From an uncultured Holosporaceae bacterium (lineage in GTDB: Bacteria > Pseudomonadota > Alphaproteobacteria > RUG11792), in contig CAMYPB010000039.1 in the NCBI GenBank assembly GCA_947285985.1, positions 1-8,020 on the forward strand: a DNA stretch of 8,020 nt, written 5' to 3'. The notes beneath the pieces were generated by a model. It was not told where the DNA came from and ran no database searches. It was given only the letters and a program-made list of their open reading frames with translations. Positions 1-5,956 of the stretch are shown piece after piece. Within the stretch, counting starts at the first letter, position 1. Every line of letters begins with the position of its first letter. A program made the translations under genes and the position numbers.

Positions 1-248
1 TCAGACGAAATATCAAGGGGATCCAAACGTCGACATGAAATATTTCGCGTTTTCAAGATTATGTCGAGGGGAATCTTCTCGTCCATACTGATATACATCA
101 TAATCTGATTGGGAGTCGATATGTCCGATATAATCTTATTCTTTATAACTCCCCCACATATCTCTCGAAGCTCTATATTTTTTTCATCAACGAATATCTG
201 TAGGAATTTATCGATATTCCTCTTCATCAAATATAATATGTTCGACAT
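1..248 (-). CDS. Unrecognised protein, N-terminal 82 codons (gene continues beyond the left edge)
   Basis: I do not recognise this gene with confidence. Reading leftward from the ATG at 248-246, the frame stays open for 82 codons and two further bases to the edge. The start is set by a strong purine-rich ribosome binding site (256-265) seven bases upstream. The protein begins MSNILYLMKRNIDKF and looks soluble and mostly helical, with no signal peptide or membrane segment in the visible part. It has two Cys (residues 31 and 75) and a stretch rich in I, L, K and D around residues 53-80. The pattern of residues 54-78 (acidic-I-x-L-x-x-I-L, then I-S-x-x-x-L) faintly resembles the alphaproteobacterial DUF2336 helical-repeat family; this is only a suggestion. 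The gene is divergent from ispH and shares its intergenic region. The product may be regulatory or structural; no function is assigned. Confidence 0.7.
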   Translation of the reverse strand, partial: MSNILYLMKRNIDKFLQIFVDEKNIELREICGGVIKNKIISDISTPNQIMMYISMDEKIPLDIILKTRNISCRRLDPLDISS

Positions 249-255
249 AAAAAAA

Positions 256-265
256 TCCTCCCTCC
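256..265 (-). promoter_or_regulatory. Strong Shine-Dalgarno site of the left-edge gene
   Basis: On the - strand this reads GGAGGGAGGA, followed by seven bases and the ATG at 248-246. It is the best ribosome binding site in the window. It is the main evidence that the truncated frame at the left edge is a real gene and that its start is at 248. Confidence 0.75.
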
Positions 266-293
266 ATCAAACTTTTTCATACTCTAAATCATG

Positions 294-321
294 ATTATAG
301 GTTTGAACAAAATTAGTTAAA
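294..321 (-). promoter_or_regulatory. Candidate promoter for the left-edge gene
   Basis: On the - strand there is a perfect TATAAT at 294-299. Upstream, with a 16-base spacer, is only a weak -35 (TTTAAC, 316-321, 3 of 6 matches). Transcription would start near 287, giving a leader of about 40 nt that includes the strong ribosome binding site. An A16 tract (T16 on this strand) lies 17 bases beyond the -35 and could act as an UP-like element. The -10 is convincing; the -35 is not. Confidence 0.45.
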
Positions 322-338
322 AAAACGTTAATAATTTC

Positions 339-354
339 AAAAAAAAAAAAAAAA
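339..354. repeat. A16 homopolymer tract in a divergent intergenic region
   Basis: Sixteen consecutive A on the + strand lie between the candidate promoters of the left-edge gene and ispH. A tract of this length is prone to slippage and is intrinsically curved or rigid DNA. It could affect expression of either flanking gene, but its position shows no direct coding consequence. Confidence 0.9.
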
Positions 355-360
355 TTTTGC

Positions 361-392
361 TTGACAAATTCGTGGATTCAAAAAATTGTCAA
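361..392. repeat. Inverted repeat TTGACAA / TTGTCAA
   Basis: Two perfect 7-base arms, at 361-367 and 386-392, are separated by 18 bases. The left arm contains a perfect -35-like TTGACA, but 17 bases downstream there is only AATTGT, a poor -10. The right arm overlaps the start of the palindrome at 389-403, so the two structures share bases. It could be a binding site or chance in AT-rich DNA. Confidence 0.5.
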
Positions 393-403
393 CATGATGT
401 TGA
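389..403. promoter_or_regulatory. Perfect palindrome overlapping the ispH -35: candidate operator
   Basis: TCAACATGATGTTGA has 7-base arms around a single central G. It overlaps the first four bases of the -35 proposed for ispH (400-405). A bound repressor would block RNA polymerase there, hence the operator reading. A G and nine T follow (404-413), so on the + strand the site also looks like a weak rho-independent terminator. However, no + strand gene lies upstream for it to terminate. The regulator is unknown. Confidence 0.45.
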
Positions 404-428
404 GTTTTTTTTTATTCTTGTATATCAT
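400..428 (+). promoter_or_regulatory. Candidate promoter of ispH-mutS
   Basis: The -35 is TTGAGT (400-405, 4 of 6), the spacer is 17 bases, and the -10 is TATCAT (423-428, 5 of 6). The start would fall near 435, giving a leader of about 26 nt that is almost all U after position 440. The competing TTGACA at 361-366 has a better -35 but no good -10. The same TTGAG / TATCAT combination recurs upstream of the lolC/E-type gene. Confidence 0.5.
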
Positions 429-461
429 GGGGATTGATAGTTTATTTTTTGTTTTTATATT

Positions 462-1355
462 ATGTCTATTAATTGTTATTTGATTAGTCCGCGGGGATTT
501 TGTTCGGGAGTCAATCGGGCTGTCAAGATGGTTGAACAAATCATAAAACTTTATAAAAAAGTTTATATAATTGAAGATATCATACACAATAAAATTTTTA
601 TGCAAAAATTATTAGACAATGGTATAATAAAAGTTGATTCTATCAACGATGTTCCAGAGGGTGGAGTCGTCATGTTTTCTGCGCATGGAGTTTCTGAGGA
701 ATTATTCCATATCGCAGAGCAAAAAAATATAACGATTATTGATGGAACTTGTCCTGTTGTGAAATCCATTCAAAAATCCATAAAAAATAGTGCGGAACAG
801 GGGAAAGTTATTATTATCATCGGGCATAGATCTCATCCTGAAGTTATAGGACTCCTGGGCCATACGTTGAAATCTCGTGCATACGTCGTCTATAACGAGA
901 TGGATATCGATCTTCTTCCGGATTTGAGTGACAAAAAAGTCGTGTATTACACTCAAACGACTCTCGATCGATATTCAATAAACAATGTTATAGAATCGTT
1001 GAAGAGGAAGATCCCTCATATAGAATCTGAATCGAAAGACAATATATGTTATGCAACGAAAGATCGTCAAGAAGCTGTGAAAAATATATCGAGCAATATA
1101 GATCTTTTGTTAGTCGTTGGATCGTTATACTCATCGAATACATGTCGTCTAAAAGAAGTCGGAATAGAACATGGTATAGAGAGAGTATATCAGATAGAAA
1201 ATACTAGTGATATAGATTTAAAATGGTTTGATAATATAAAAAGTTTCGGAATAACATCAGGTGCGTCTGCACCAGAATATATTTTCGAAGAAATTGTTTC
1301 TTATTTACGTAAAAATTTGGATATAATCACCATAGATTATCAGGGACAGAATTGA
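462..1355 (+). CDS. ispH: 4-hydroxy-3-methylbut-2-enyl diphosphate reductase (IspH)
   Basis: IspH is the last enzyme of the non-mevalonate (MEP) pathway. In the cytoplasm it reduces HMBPP to IPP and DMAPP using a [4Fe-4S] cluster. The 297 residues span the family core. The N-terminal PRGFCSGV gives cluster ligand C14, with C97 (DGTCP) and C196 (NICYAT) as the other two. Substrate-binding H42, H75 (SAHGVS) and H125 are present, with catalytic E127 (GHRSHPEV). TQTT at 164-167, SSN at 224-226 and S269 (SGASAP) complete the pocket, so the enzyme should be active. An in-frame TAG at 438-440 leaves ATG 462 as the only plausible start. No clear Shine-Dalgarno precedes it and the leader is U-rich. 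The stop is TGA, and mutS begins 13 nt later, suggesting cotranscription. The C-terminus ends soon after the conserved domain, as in short family members. Confidence 0.97.
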   Translation: MSINCYLISPRGFCSGVNRAVKMVEQIIKLYKKVYIIEDIIHNKIFMQKLLDNGIIKVDSINDVPEGGVVMFSAHGVSEELFHIAEQKNITIIDGTCPVVKSIQKSIKNSAEQGKVIIIIGHRSHPEVIGLLGHTLKSRAYVVYNEMDIDLLPDLSDKKVVYYTQTTLDRYSINNVIESLKRKIPHIESESKDNICYATKDRQEAVKNISSNIDLLLVVGSLYSSNTCRLKEVGIEHGIERVYQIENTSDIDLKWFDNIKSFGITSGASAPEYIFEEIVSYLRKNLDIITIDYQGQN

Positions 1356-1368
1356 GAATACAAATTAC

Positions 1369-3846
1369 ATGGCTCGTAATACAAATACGGTAGAATCCGA
1401 AGAATTATTTGAGGGTATCAAGAAAACCCCAATGTTGAATCAATATCTAGAAATAAAAGAAAAGTATAATGACTGTCTTTTATTTTATAGACTCGGGGAT
1501 TTCTATGAGTTATTTTTTGAGGATGCGAGGATCGTATCGAAAGAGTTGGGACTCGTTTTAACTCAAAAATCAACGGGTATGCCGATGTGTGGCGTTCCAT
1601 GGCACGCTCATGAAATGTATCTCACAAAACTCATAAAAAAAGGATATAGAGTTGCGATTTGTGAACAAACTGAAACTCCAGAAGAAGCCCGAGCGAAACG
1701 AGGATGTAAAGCGACAGTTGAAAGAAAAGTTATACGTGTCGTTACTCAAGGAACACTTATCGAATCCTCACTAATAGATAATAAAACAAATAATTATTTG
1801 CTCTCTATTTCGATTGGGTCTCCAAATGATAATAATAACATAGGATTGGCCTACGCTGATATATCGACAGGGAAATTTTTCGTTGAAGAAATAAATAAAA
1901 ATGATATTATGTCTTCTATTGAAAAAATTTCTCCATCTGAAATAATTTGTCCGGACAAATTATTGAATAATTCCGATATACTGTCTTATTTGTCACATTA
2001 TAGATCCATTATCCATCCCCTTCCAAACGCGAAATTCGTTCAGAGTTCGTCTATAAAAAGACTCTCTGATTTTTATGGTGTGAAATTTATAGATGCATTT
2101 GGAAATTTCTCGGATCACGTTTTAGACGCGGCCTCCGCGATAGTTGAATATATTTCGTCCGTCTATATCGAAACGAAAATCAATCTCTCAATTCCTAAAA
2201 TGATAAATTCATCCGATTTTATGCAGATAGATTTTTTCACACGAAAAAGTCTGGAACTTCAAAAAACATTGTCGGGAGATAGGAAAGGAAGTCTCCTCGA
2301 TAATATCGACAACACATTGACATCCCCAGGATCAAGACTCCTCACAAATTGGATTTCATCGCCCCTTTCAAATATTGATAAAATAAATAAGCGTCTAGAT
2401 TATATAGATTTCTTTATGAATAATAAATCTATACTCTCAGATATTCGGAGTATACTCTCAGATTTCCCAGATGTCGAACGTTCATGTTCTCGTATTTTCA
2501 TGGAAAAATCTGGACCAAAGGATTTGAATTGCGTTCGTTTCGCACTCGCAATATCTAAAAATATCGATAAAATTATCTCAAAATACGACATATTGAAGCC
2601 TTTGAGTATGACATTTGAAGGTATGGAAAATTTATTACATAATTTAAATAATGCCATGCAAGACGATGTTCCAAATCTCGTTCGAGACGGAAATTTCATC
2701 AAGAAGGGATATGACAGGGAACTCGATGAATATCGCGATATACTTCAAAATAGTGAGTTCATTATAAAGGGCCTGCAAGAAAAATATGTCAATCTCTCGC
2801 AAATACAAAATTTGAAAATCAAACATAATAATATTATCGGGTATTTTATAGAAATTTCATCAAACTACATGAACAAGGTTCCCTATGAATTCATACATCG
2901 TCAAACTCTTGCATCTGTTATGAGGTATACAACGCACGAACTCATGACAATTGCAAACAAGATTTATTCCGCGGAATCTGATACGATACGTCGTGAATTT
3001 ATTATATTCGAGGATCTCTGTCGAAAAATACAATTTTATAAAAAATATTTGGAAAATCTATGTTATAAAATCTCGTTCCTCGATTGTGTGACATCTCTTT
3101 CTGATCTCGCGATTCAAAGGGATTACACACGTCCTGAGATCGTCGACGAAAAAATTATGTCCATAAAAAACGGACGACATCCTGTCGTTGAGATGAGTCT
3201 CTCTCAGATGGGAGAAAATTTCGTGTCAAACGATTGTTCGATGGACGAAAAGTCGTATATCTCGTTGTTGACGGGTCCGAATATGGGCGGAAAAAGTACG
3301 TTCCTGCGACAGAATGCGATTATCGTCATACTCTCTCATATAGGGTCATACGTTCCAGCAGAGAGCGCGAAAATCGGGATTGTCGACAAAATTTTTAGTC
3401 GCGTGGGGGCATCGGACGATATTGCGTCTGGTCGTTCAACTTTTATGGTCGAAATGATAGAAACCGCAACAATCTTGTGCCAGGCGACAGAAAAATCGTT
3501 CGTCATACTCGATGAAATAGGACGCGGAACATCGACGTATGATGGACTCTCAATCGCACGGGCCGTTGTTGAATCGATCCACGACGATATAAAATGTCGA
3601 ACGATATTCGCAACACACTATCACGAACTGAAAAATCTAGAAAATACTATTAAAAATCTACAATTCATAACAGTTCACGTCGAAGAGAAAAACGACAACA
3701 TAATTTTTATGCACAAAATCAAACATGGATTCGCAAATAAATCCTATGGAATACACGTCGCGTCAATCGCGGGAGTCCCTCAAAAAGTGATAAAACGTGC
3801 CCGCGAAATACTCAAAGAACTCGATATGAATAAACATATTGAATAA
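1369..3846 (+). CDS. mutS: DNA mismatch repair protein MutS (short C-terminus)
   Basis: MutS binds mismatches and small loops in DNA and, driven by ATP, recruits MutL. The 825 residues show the family order. The mismatch-recognition domain carries the Phe-x-Glu motif at F45 and E47 (GDFYELF). The connector, lever and clamp regions follow, roughly residues 135-590. The ATPase comes last: Walker A GPNMGGKST (636-644), signature ASGRSTFMVEM (686-696), Walker B ILDEIGRG with D715 and E716, and FATHYHEL with H750. The protein ends at REILKELDMNKHIE, immediately after the ATPase. E. coli MutS (853 residues) continues for several dozen residues with a beta-clamp-binding motif and a helix-loop-helix tetramerisation domain. 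The core should still be functional. The start lies 13 nt after the ispH stop with only a weak ribosome binding site, consistent with an operon. mutL is not in the window. Confidence 0.97.
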   Translation: MARNTNTVESEELFEGIKKTPMLNQYLEIKEKYNDCLLFYRLGDFYELFFEDARIVSKELGLVLTQKSTGMPMCGVPWHAHEMYLTKLIKKGYRVAICEQTETPEEARAKRGCKATVERKVIRVVTQGTLIESSLIDNKTNNYLLSISIGSPNDNNNIGLAYADISTGKFFVEEINKNDIMSSIEKISPSEIICPDKLLNNSDILSYLSHYRSIIHPLPNAKFVQSSSIKRLSDFYGVKFIDAFGNFSDHVLDAASAIVEYISSVYIETKINLSIPKMINSSDFMQIDFFTRKSLELQKTLSGDRKGSLLDNIDNTLTSPGSRLLTNWISSPLSNIDKINKRLDYIDFFMNNKSILSDIRSILSDFPDVERSCSRIFMEKSGPKDLNCVRFALAISKNIDKIISKYDILKPLSMTFEGMENLLHNLNNAMQDDVPNLVRDGNFIKKGYDRELDEYRDILQNSEFIIKGLQEKYVNLSQIQNLKIKHNNIIGYFIEISSNYMNKVPYEFIHRQTLASVMRYTTHELMTIANKIYSAESDTIRREFIIFEDLCRKIQFYKKYLENLCYKISFLDCVTSLSDLAIQRDYTRPEIVDEKIMSIKNGRHPVVEMSLSQMGENFVSNDCSMDEKSYISLLTGPNMGGKSTFLRQNAIIVILSHIGSYVPAESAKIGIVDKIFSRVGASDDIASGRSTFMVEMIETATILCQATEKSFVILDEIGRGTSTYDGLSIARAVVESIHDDIKCRTIFATHYHELKNLENTIKNLQFITVHVEEKNDNIIFMHKIKHGFANKSYGIHVASIAGVPQKVIKRAREILKELDMNKHIE

Positions 3847-3863
3847 AATAATTCTATTTATTC
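3841..3863. terminator. AT-rich inverted repeat spanning two convergent stop codons
   Basis: The arms GAATAAA (3841-3847) and TTTATTC (3857-3863) are perfect reverse complements around a 9-base centre. The repeat covers the mutS TAA and the TAG of the opposing gene. It could act as a weak bidirectional terminator between the convergent genes. The stem is nearly all A-T and no T-run follows on either strand, so this is a weak call. Confidence 0.25.
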
Positions 3864-4447
3864 GTTATCAATCGATAGAGAGTGTATGAATCGAGATCCA
3901 TTGCAGATAAAGAGTTGATCTGAAGTTCAATCATTTCTATGTTGAGCCTGCCATCCAACTCATAACTTGGATCATTCATTATTTTTTGCTCTTCTTCTCT
4001 TATTGCATTTTGGAGGACTTGTATTTTATCATACATTGCACTACGTGCATATTCGTGTATTCTCTCCACAAATCCTTCAGGTCTATTATAAAAATGAACT
4101 CTCATTTGTTTAATGTCATTTTTATATTGATTGTAATAATATGCAAAGCTGTGAAGTTCGGCTACAGACATAGGGCGTCTTGGATTTATACACCTTTCCC
4201 AAACAGTTTTACATTCCTTCGCATTGAGTCCGCAATTCGCATATTGAGATACACGTTTCCACGCACTATTTCCAAGATGATCAACAGCTATCCTCACGGC
4301 TTCAAGTTGAGCGTTTCTTTCTTGTTGTGTTCTTCCAGCATGCGTAATGTCTTTTATACGAATAAATTGCGCGCCCATTGTGTTCATGTTTTCATTCGTC
4401 AAAACGAAAGCTGAACAAATTAATAATAATTTATTTATAATTTTCAT
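3854..4447 (-). CDS. Myb/SANT-like helix-turn-helix protein with signal peptide, candidate exported protein
   Basis: No named ortholog is recognised; the description rests on visible features. The 197 residues begin with a Sec-type signal: MKIINK, a hydrophobic LLLICSAFVL (7-16), and possible cleavage after MGA at 24-26. C11 is not in a proper lipobox. Residues 40-89 resemble a Myb/SANT repeat. GNSAWKRVS (59-67) matches the G-x3-W-x2-[IV]-[AS] block, and AKECKTVWERCINP (76-89) matches the recognition helix, with the family spacing C-x3-W-x5-P. The first Trp of helix 1 is missing. Residues 93-133 could be a degenerate second repeat. Residues 134-197 look helical, with a charged REEEQK stretch. 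The start at 4447 is chosen because an AGAGGG lies six bases upstream and the signal peptide begins here; a longer frame back to 4531 would run through the promoter. The gene converges on mutS and is divergent from the lolC/E-type gene. An exported, host-directed DNA-binding protein is inference. Confidence 0.8.
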   Translation of the reverse strand: MKIINKLLLICSAFVLTNENMNTMGAQFIRIKDITHAGRTQQERNAQLEAVRIAVDHLGNSAWKRVSQYANCGLNAKECKTVWERCINPRRPMSVAELHSFAYYYNQYKNDIKQMRVHFYNRPEGFVERIHEYARSAMYDKIQVLQNAIREEEQKIMNDPSYELDGRLNIEMIELQINSLSAMDLDSYTLYRLITNK

Positions 4448-4453
4448 AAAATA

Positions 4454-4459
4454 CCCTCT
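4454..4459 (-). promoter_or_regulatory. Shine-Dalgarno site fixing the start of the Myb/SANT-like gene
   Basis: On the - strand this reads AGAGGG, six bases before the ATG at 4447-4445. It supports that codon over the in-frame ATG at 4531, which lies upstream of the promoter and has no such site. Confidence 0.75.
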
Positions 4460-4486
4460 GATTGAAATATTATTTATATATTCCAC

Positions 4487-4515
4487 ATTGTATCGCAATA
4501 TTGTTGTTTCGTCAA
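4487..4515 (-). promoter_or_regulatory. Near-consensus promoter of the Myb/SANT-like gene
   Basis: On the - strand the -35 is TTGACG (4510-4515, 5 of 6), the spacer is exactly 17 bases, and the -10 is TACAAT (4487-4492, 5 of 6). Transcription would start near 4480, giving a leader of about 33 nt that contains the ribosome binding site. This is the closest to sigma-70 consensus in the window and suggests the gene is well transcribed on its own. Confidence 0.7.
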
Positions 4516-4623
4516 AATATTCTATGGGCATAAAATTTTTATACGAAAAAGTTGTGTACGAAATGTCATGATGTATATAGATCCATGTTATAAGTATTGT
4601 ATAGTGTTTATTTTTTTAGAGGA

Positions 4624-4653
4624 TTGAGGATATGTTGTTATATGTTGTATCAT
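4624..4653 (+). promoter_or_regulatory. Candidate promoter of the lolC/E-type gene and ligA
   Basis: The -35 is TTGAGG (4624-4629, 4 of 6), the spacer is 18 bases, and the -10 is TATCAT (4648-4653, 5 of 6). The start would be near 4660, about 33 nt before the ATG. A tandem TATGTTGT (4631-4638 and 4641-4648) with a 10-base period lies in the spacer. GATATG (4629-4634) and CATATC (4651-4656) form an inverted repeat around the -10. Either may be a regulator site or chance. Confidence 0.4.
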
Positions 4654-4692
4654 ATCTTGAATATTTTGAATTGTATAGAAAGTTTTTAGAAA

Positions 4693-5922
4693 ATGTCGTT
4701 AGAAAAATTTATTGCCTGGCGTTACATACGCGCGAATAAAGGTTTCGCATCTATTGTGACGTGGTTTTCTTTCATTGGGATTTCTCTTGGGGTTGCAACA
4801 TTGATCATTGTGACGTCTGTTATGAACGGATTTCAGGAGGATCTTTTATCGAGGATCATCGGAATGAAGGGACACATAATCGTCAATGATGTCAATGCGA
4901 AGAATATAAAAGATTATGACAAATTGAAACAAAATATAACTTCTTTGAAGGAGATAAAACATGCCATACCAACTATTGAAAAGCAGGCTATTATATTGAG
5001 TTCGAAAAATACGAGGGGAATCATAATCCACAGTTTTTCGAAGGATGATCTTCAGAAAAAGAATATAATATCCGATAAATTGATTACATATTCAGACTAT
5101 GATTTTTCGGGAAATAGAATATACATAGGAAAAAGATTGGCCGAACTCTTGAATACGACCATTGGAAAACAGATTTCTATCATGATTCCAGAAGGTGTCA
5201 TAACTCCCTTTGGAAATCTCCCAAAACAAGAGAGCTTCATGATAGCAGGTATATTTGAGGCGGGTATGATTGATTATGACAAGAATATAATTATTATGCC
5301 CTTGAAAACAGCTCAAAACTTTTTCAATATGAATAATTCTGTCTCTTATATTGAAATTTTTGTGAATAATGTTGAAAATACAAATAAAATTACTAACAAA
5401 ATCTCGCAAATTTGTGGAGAAAATTTTAGGGTTTTGGATTGGCAACATTCAGATGCAAATATATTTCATGCTGTCAAAGTCGAGAAGAATGTTATGACTC
5501 TTATTTTGGGGATCATTGTTTTGGTTGCAGTTTTCAATATTATATCGGGCTTGACGATGCTGACGAATAGCAAGACGAAGGATATCGCAATTCTTAGGAC
5601 GATGGGTATAACAAAGAATTCGATTCTTCAGATATTTTTTTATATAGGGTCTTTTATTGGGGTTTTTGGGACGTTATTTGGATTATTCTTGGGGATGATC
5701 GTCTCCTTGAATATTGATAGAATAAAACAATTTCTTGAACAATTTTCGAATGGTCCGCTTTTTAGTGAGGAGATATACTTCCTCTCTCATATACCTTCGA
5801 AAATTGATTATACGGAAATAATATATATAGTCTGTTTTTCTATATTATTGAGTTTTATTGCGACGATATATCCCGCACGAAAGGCCGCAAAACTTGACCC
5901 TATAGAAGCTTTGAGATTTTAA
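4693..5922 (+). CDS. Lipoprotein-releasing ABC transporter permease (LolC/LolE family)
   Basis: This is an inner-membrane permease that, with the LolD ATPase, extracts lipoproteins and hands them to LolA for transport to the outer membrane. The 409 residues match the family's usual length and plan. A short cytoplasmic N-terminus (LEKFIAWRYIRANKG) precedes TM1 at about 21-43, ending in the typical VMNGFQEDL. A large periplasmic domain (about 45-265) carries GHIIV near its start. TM2 lies near 268-292, TM3 near 313-342 and TM4 near 374-393. The cytoplasmic AILRTMG lies between TM2 and TM3, and the family-typical YPARKAAKLDPIEALRF ends the protein. LolC and LolE cannot be told apart here; many bacteria outside the gammaproteobacteria have one such gene. 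lolD, often adjacent, is absent: ligA follows after 34 nt. The ribosome binding site is weak. Confidence 0.93.
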   Translation: MSLEKFIAWRYIRANKGFASIVTWFSFIGISLGVATLIIVTSVMNGFQEDLLSRIIGMKGHIIVNDVNAKNIKDYDKLKQNITSLKEIKHAIPTIEKQAIILSSKNTRGIIIHSFSKDDLQKKNIISDKLITYSDYDFSGNRIYIGKRLAELLNTTIGKQISIMIPEGVITPFGNLPKQESFMIAGIFEAGMIDYDKNIIIMPLKTAQNFFNMNNSVSYIEIFVNNVENTNKITNKISQICGENFRVLDWQHSDANIFHAVKVEKNVMTLILGIIVLVAVFNIISGLTMLTNSKTKDIAILRTMGITKNSILQIFFYIGSFIGVFGTLFGLFLGMIVSLNIDRIKQFLEQFSNGPLFSEEIYFLSHIPSKIDYTEIIYIVCFSILLSFIATIYPARKAAKLDPIEALRF

Positions 5923-5956
5923 TTGTATTTATTTTAAATTATTGGAGTGAAAAATT

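Noticed and set aside
109..294. 61-codon + strand open frame near the left edge
   Set aside because: It is antisense to the left-edge gene, which has a much stronger ribosome binding site and promoter -10.
389..413. Rho-independent terminator for an upstream + strand gene
   Set aside because: The hairpin and T-run look right, but the only upstream gene is on the - strand and reads away from it.
3986..4414. 142-codon + strand open frame opposite the Myb/SANT-like gene
   Set aside because: It lies wholly antisense to a better-supported gene, has no good ribosome binding site, and its product shows no recognisable pattern.
4448..4531. Longer N-terminus for the Myb/SANT-like protein, starting at 4531
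   Set aside because: It would begin upstream of the -35 at 4510-4515 and place 28 residues before an otherwise typical signal peptide. The AGAGGG at 4454-4459 supports 4447.
4629..4656. Short direct and inverted repeats before the lolC/E-type gene as a mobile-element end
   Set aside because: The units are only 6-8 bases in very AT-rich DNA, with no transposase, target duplication or second end.
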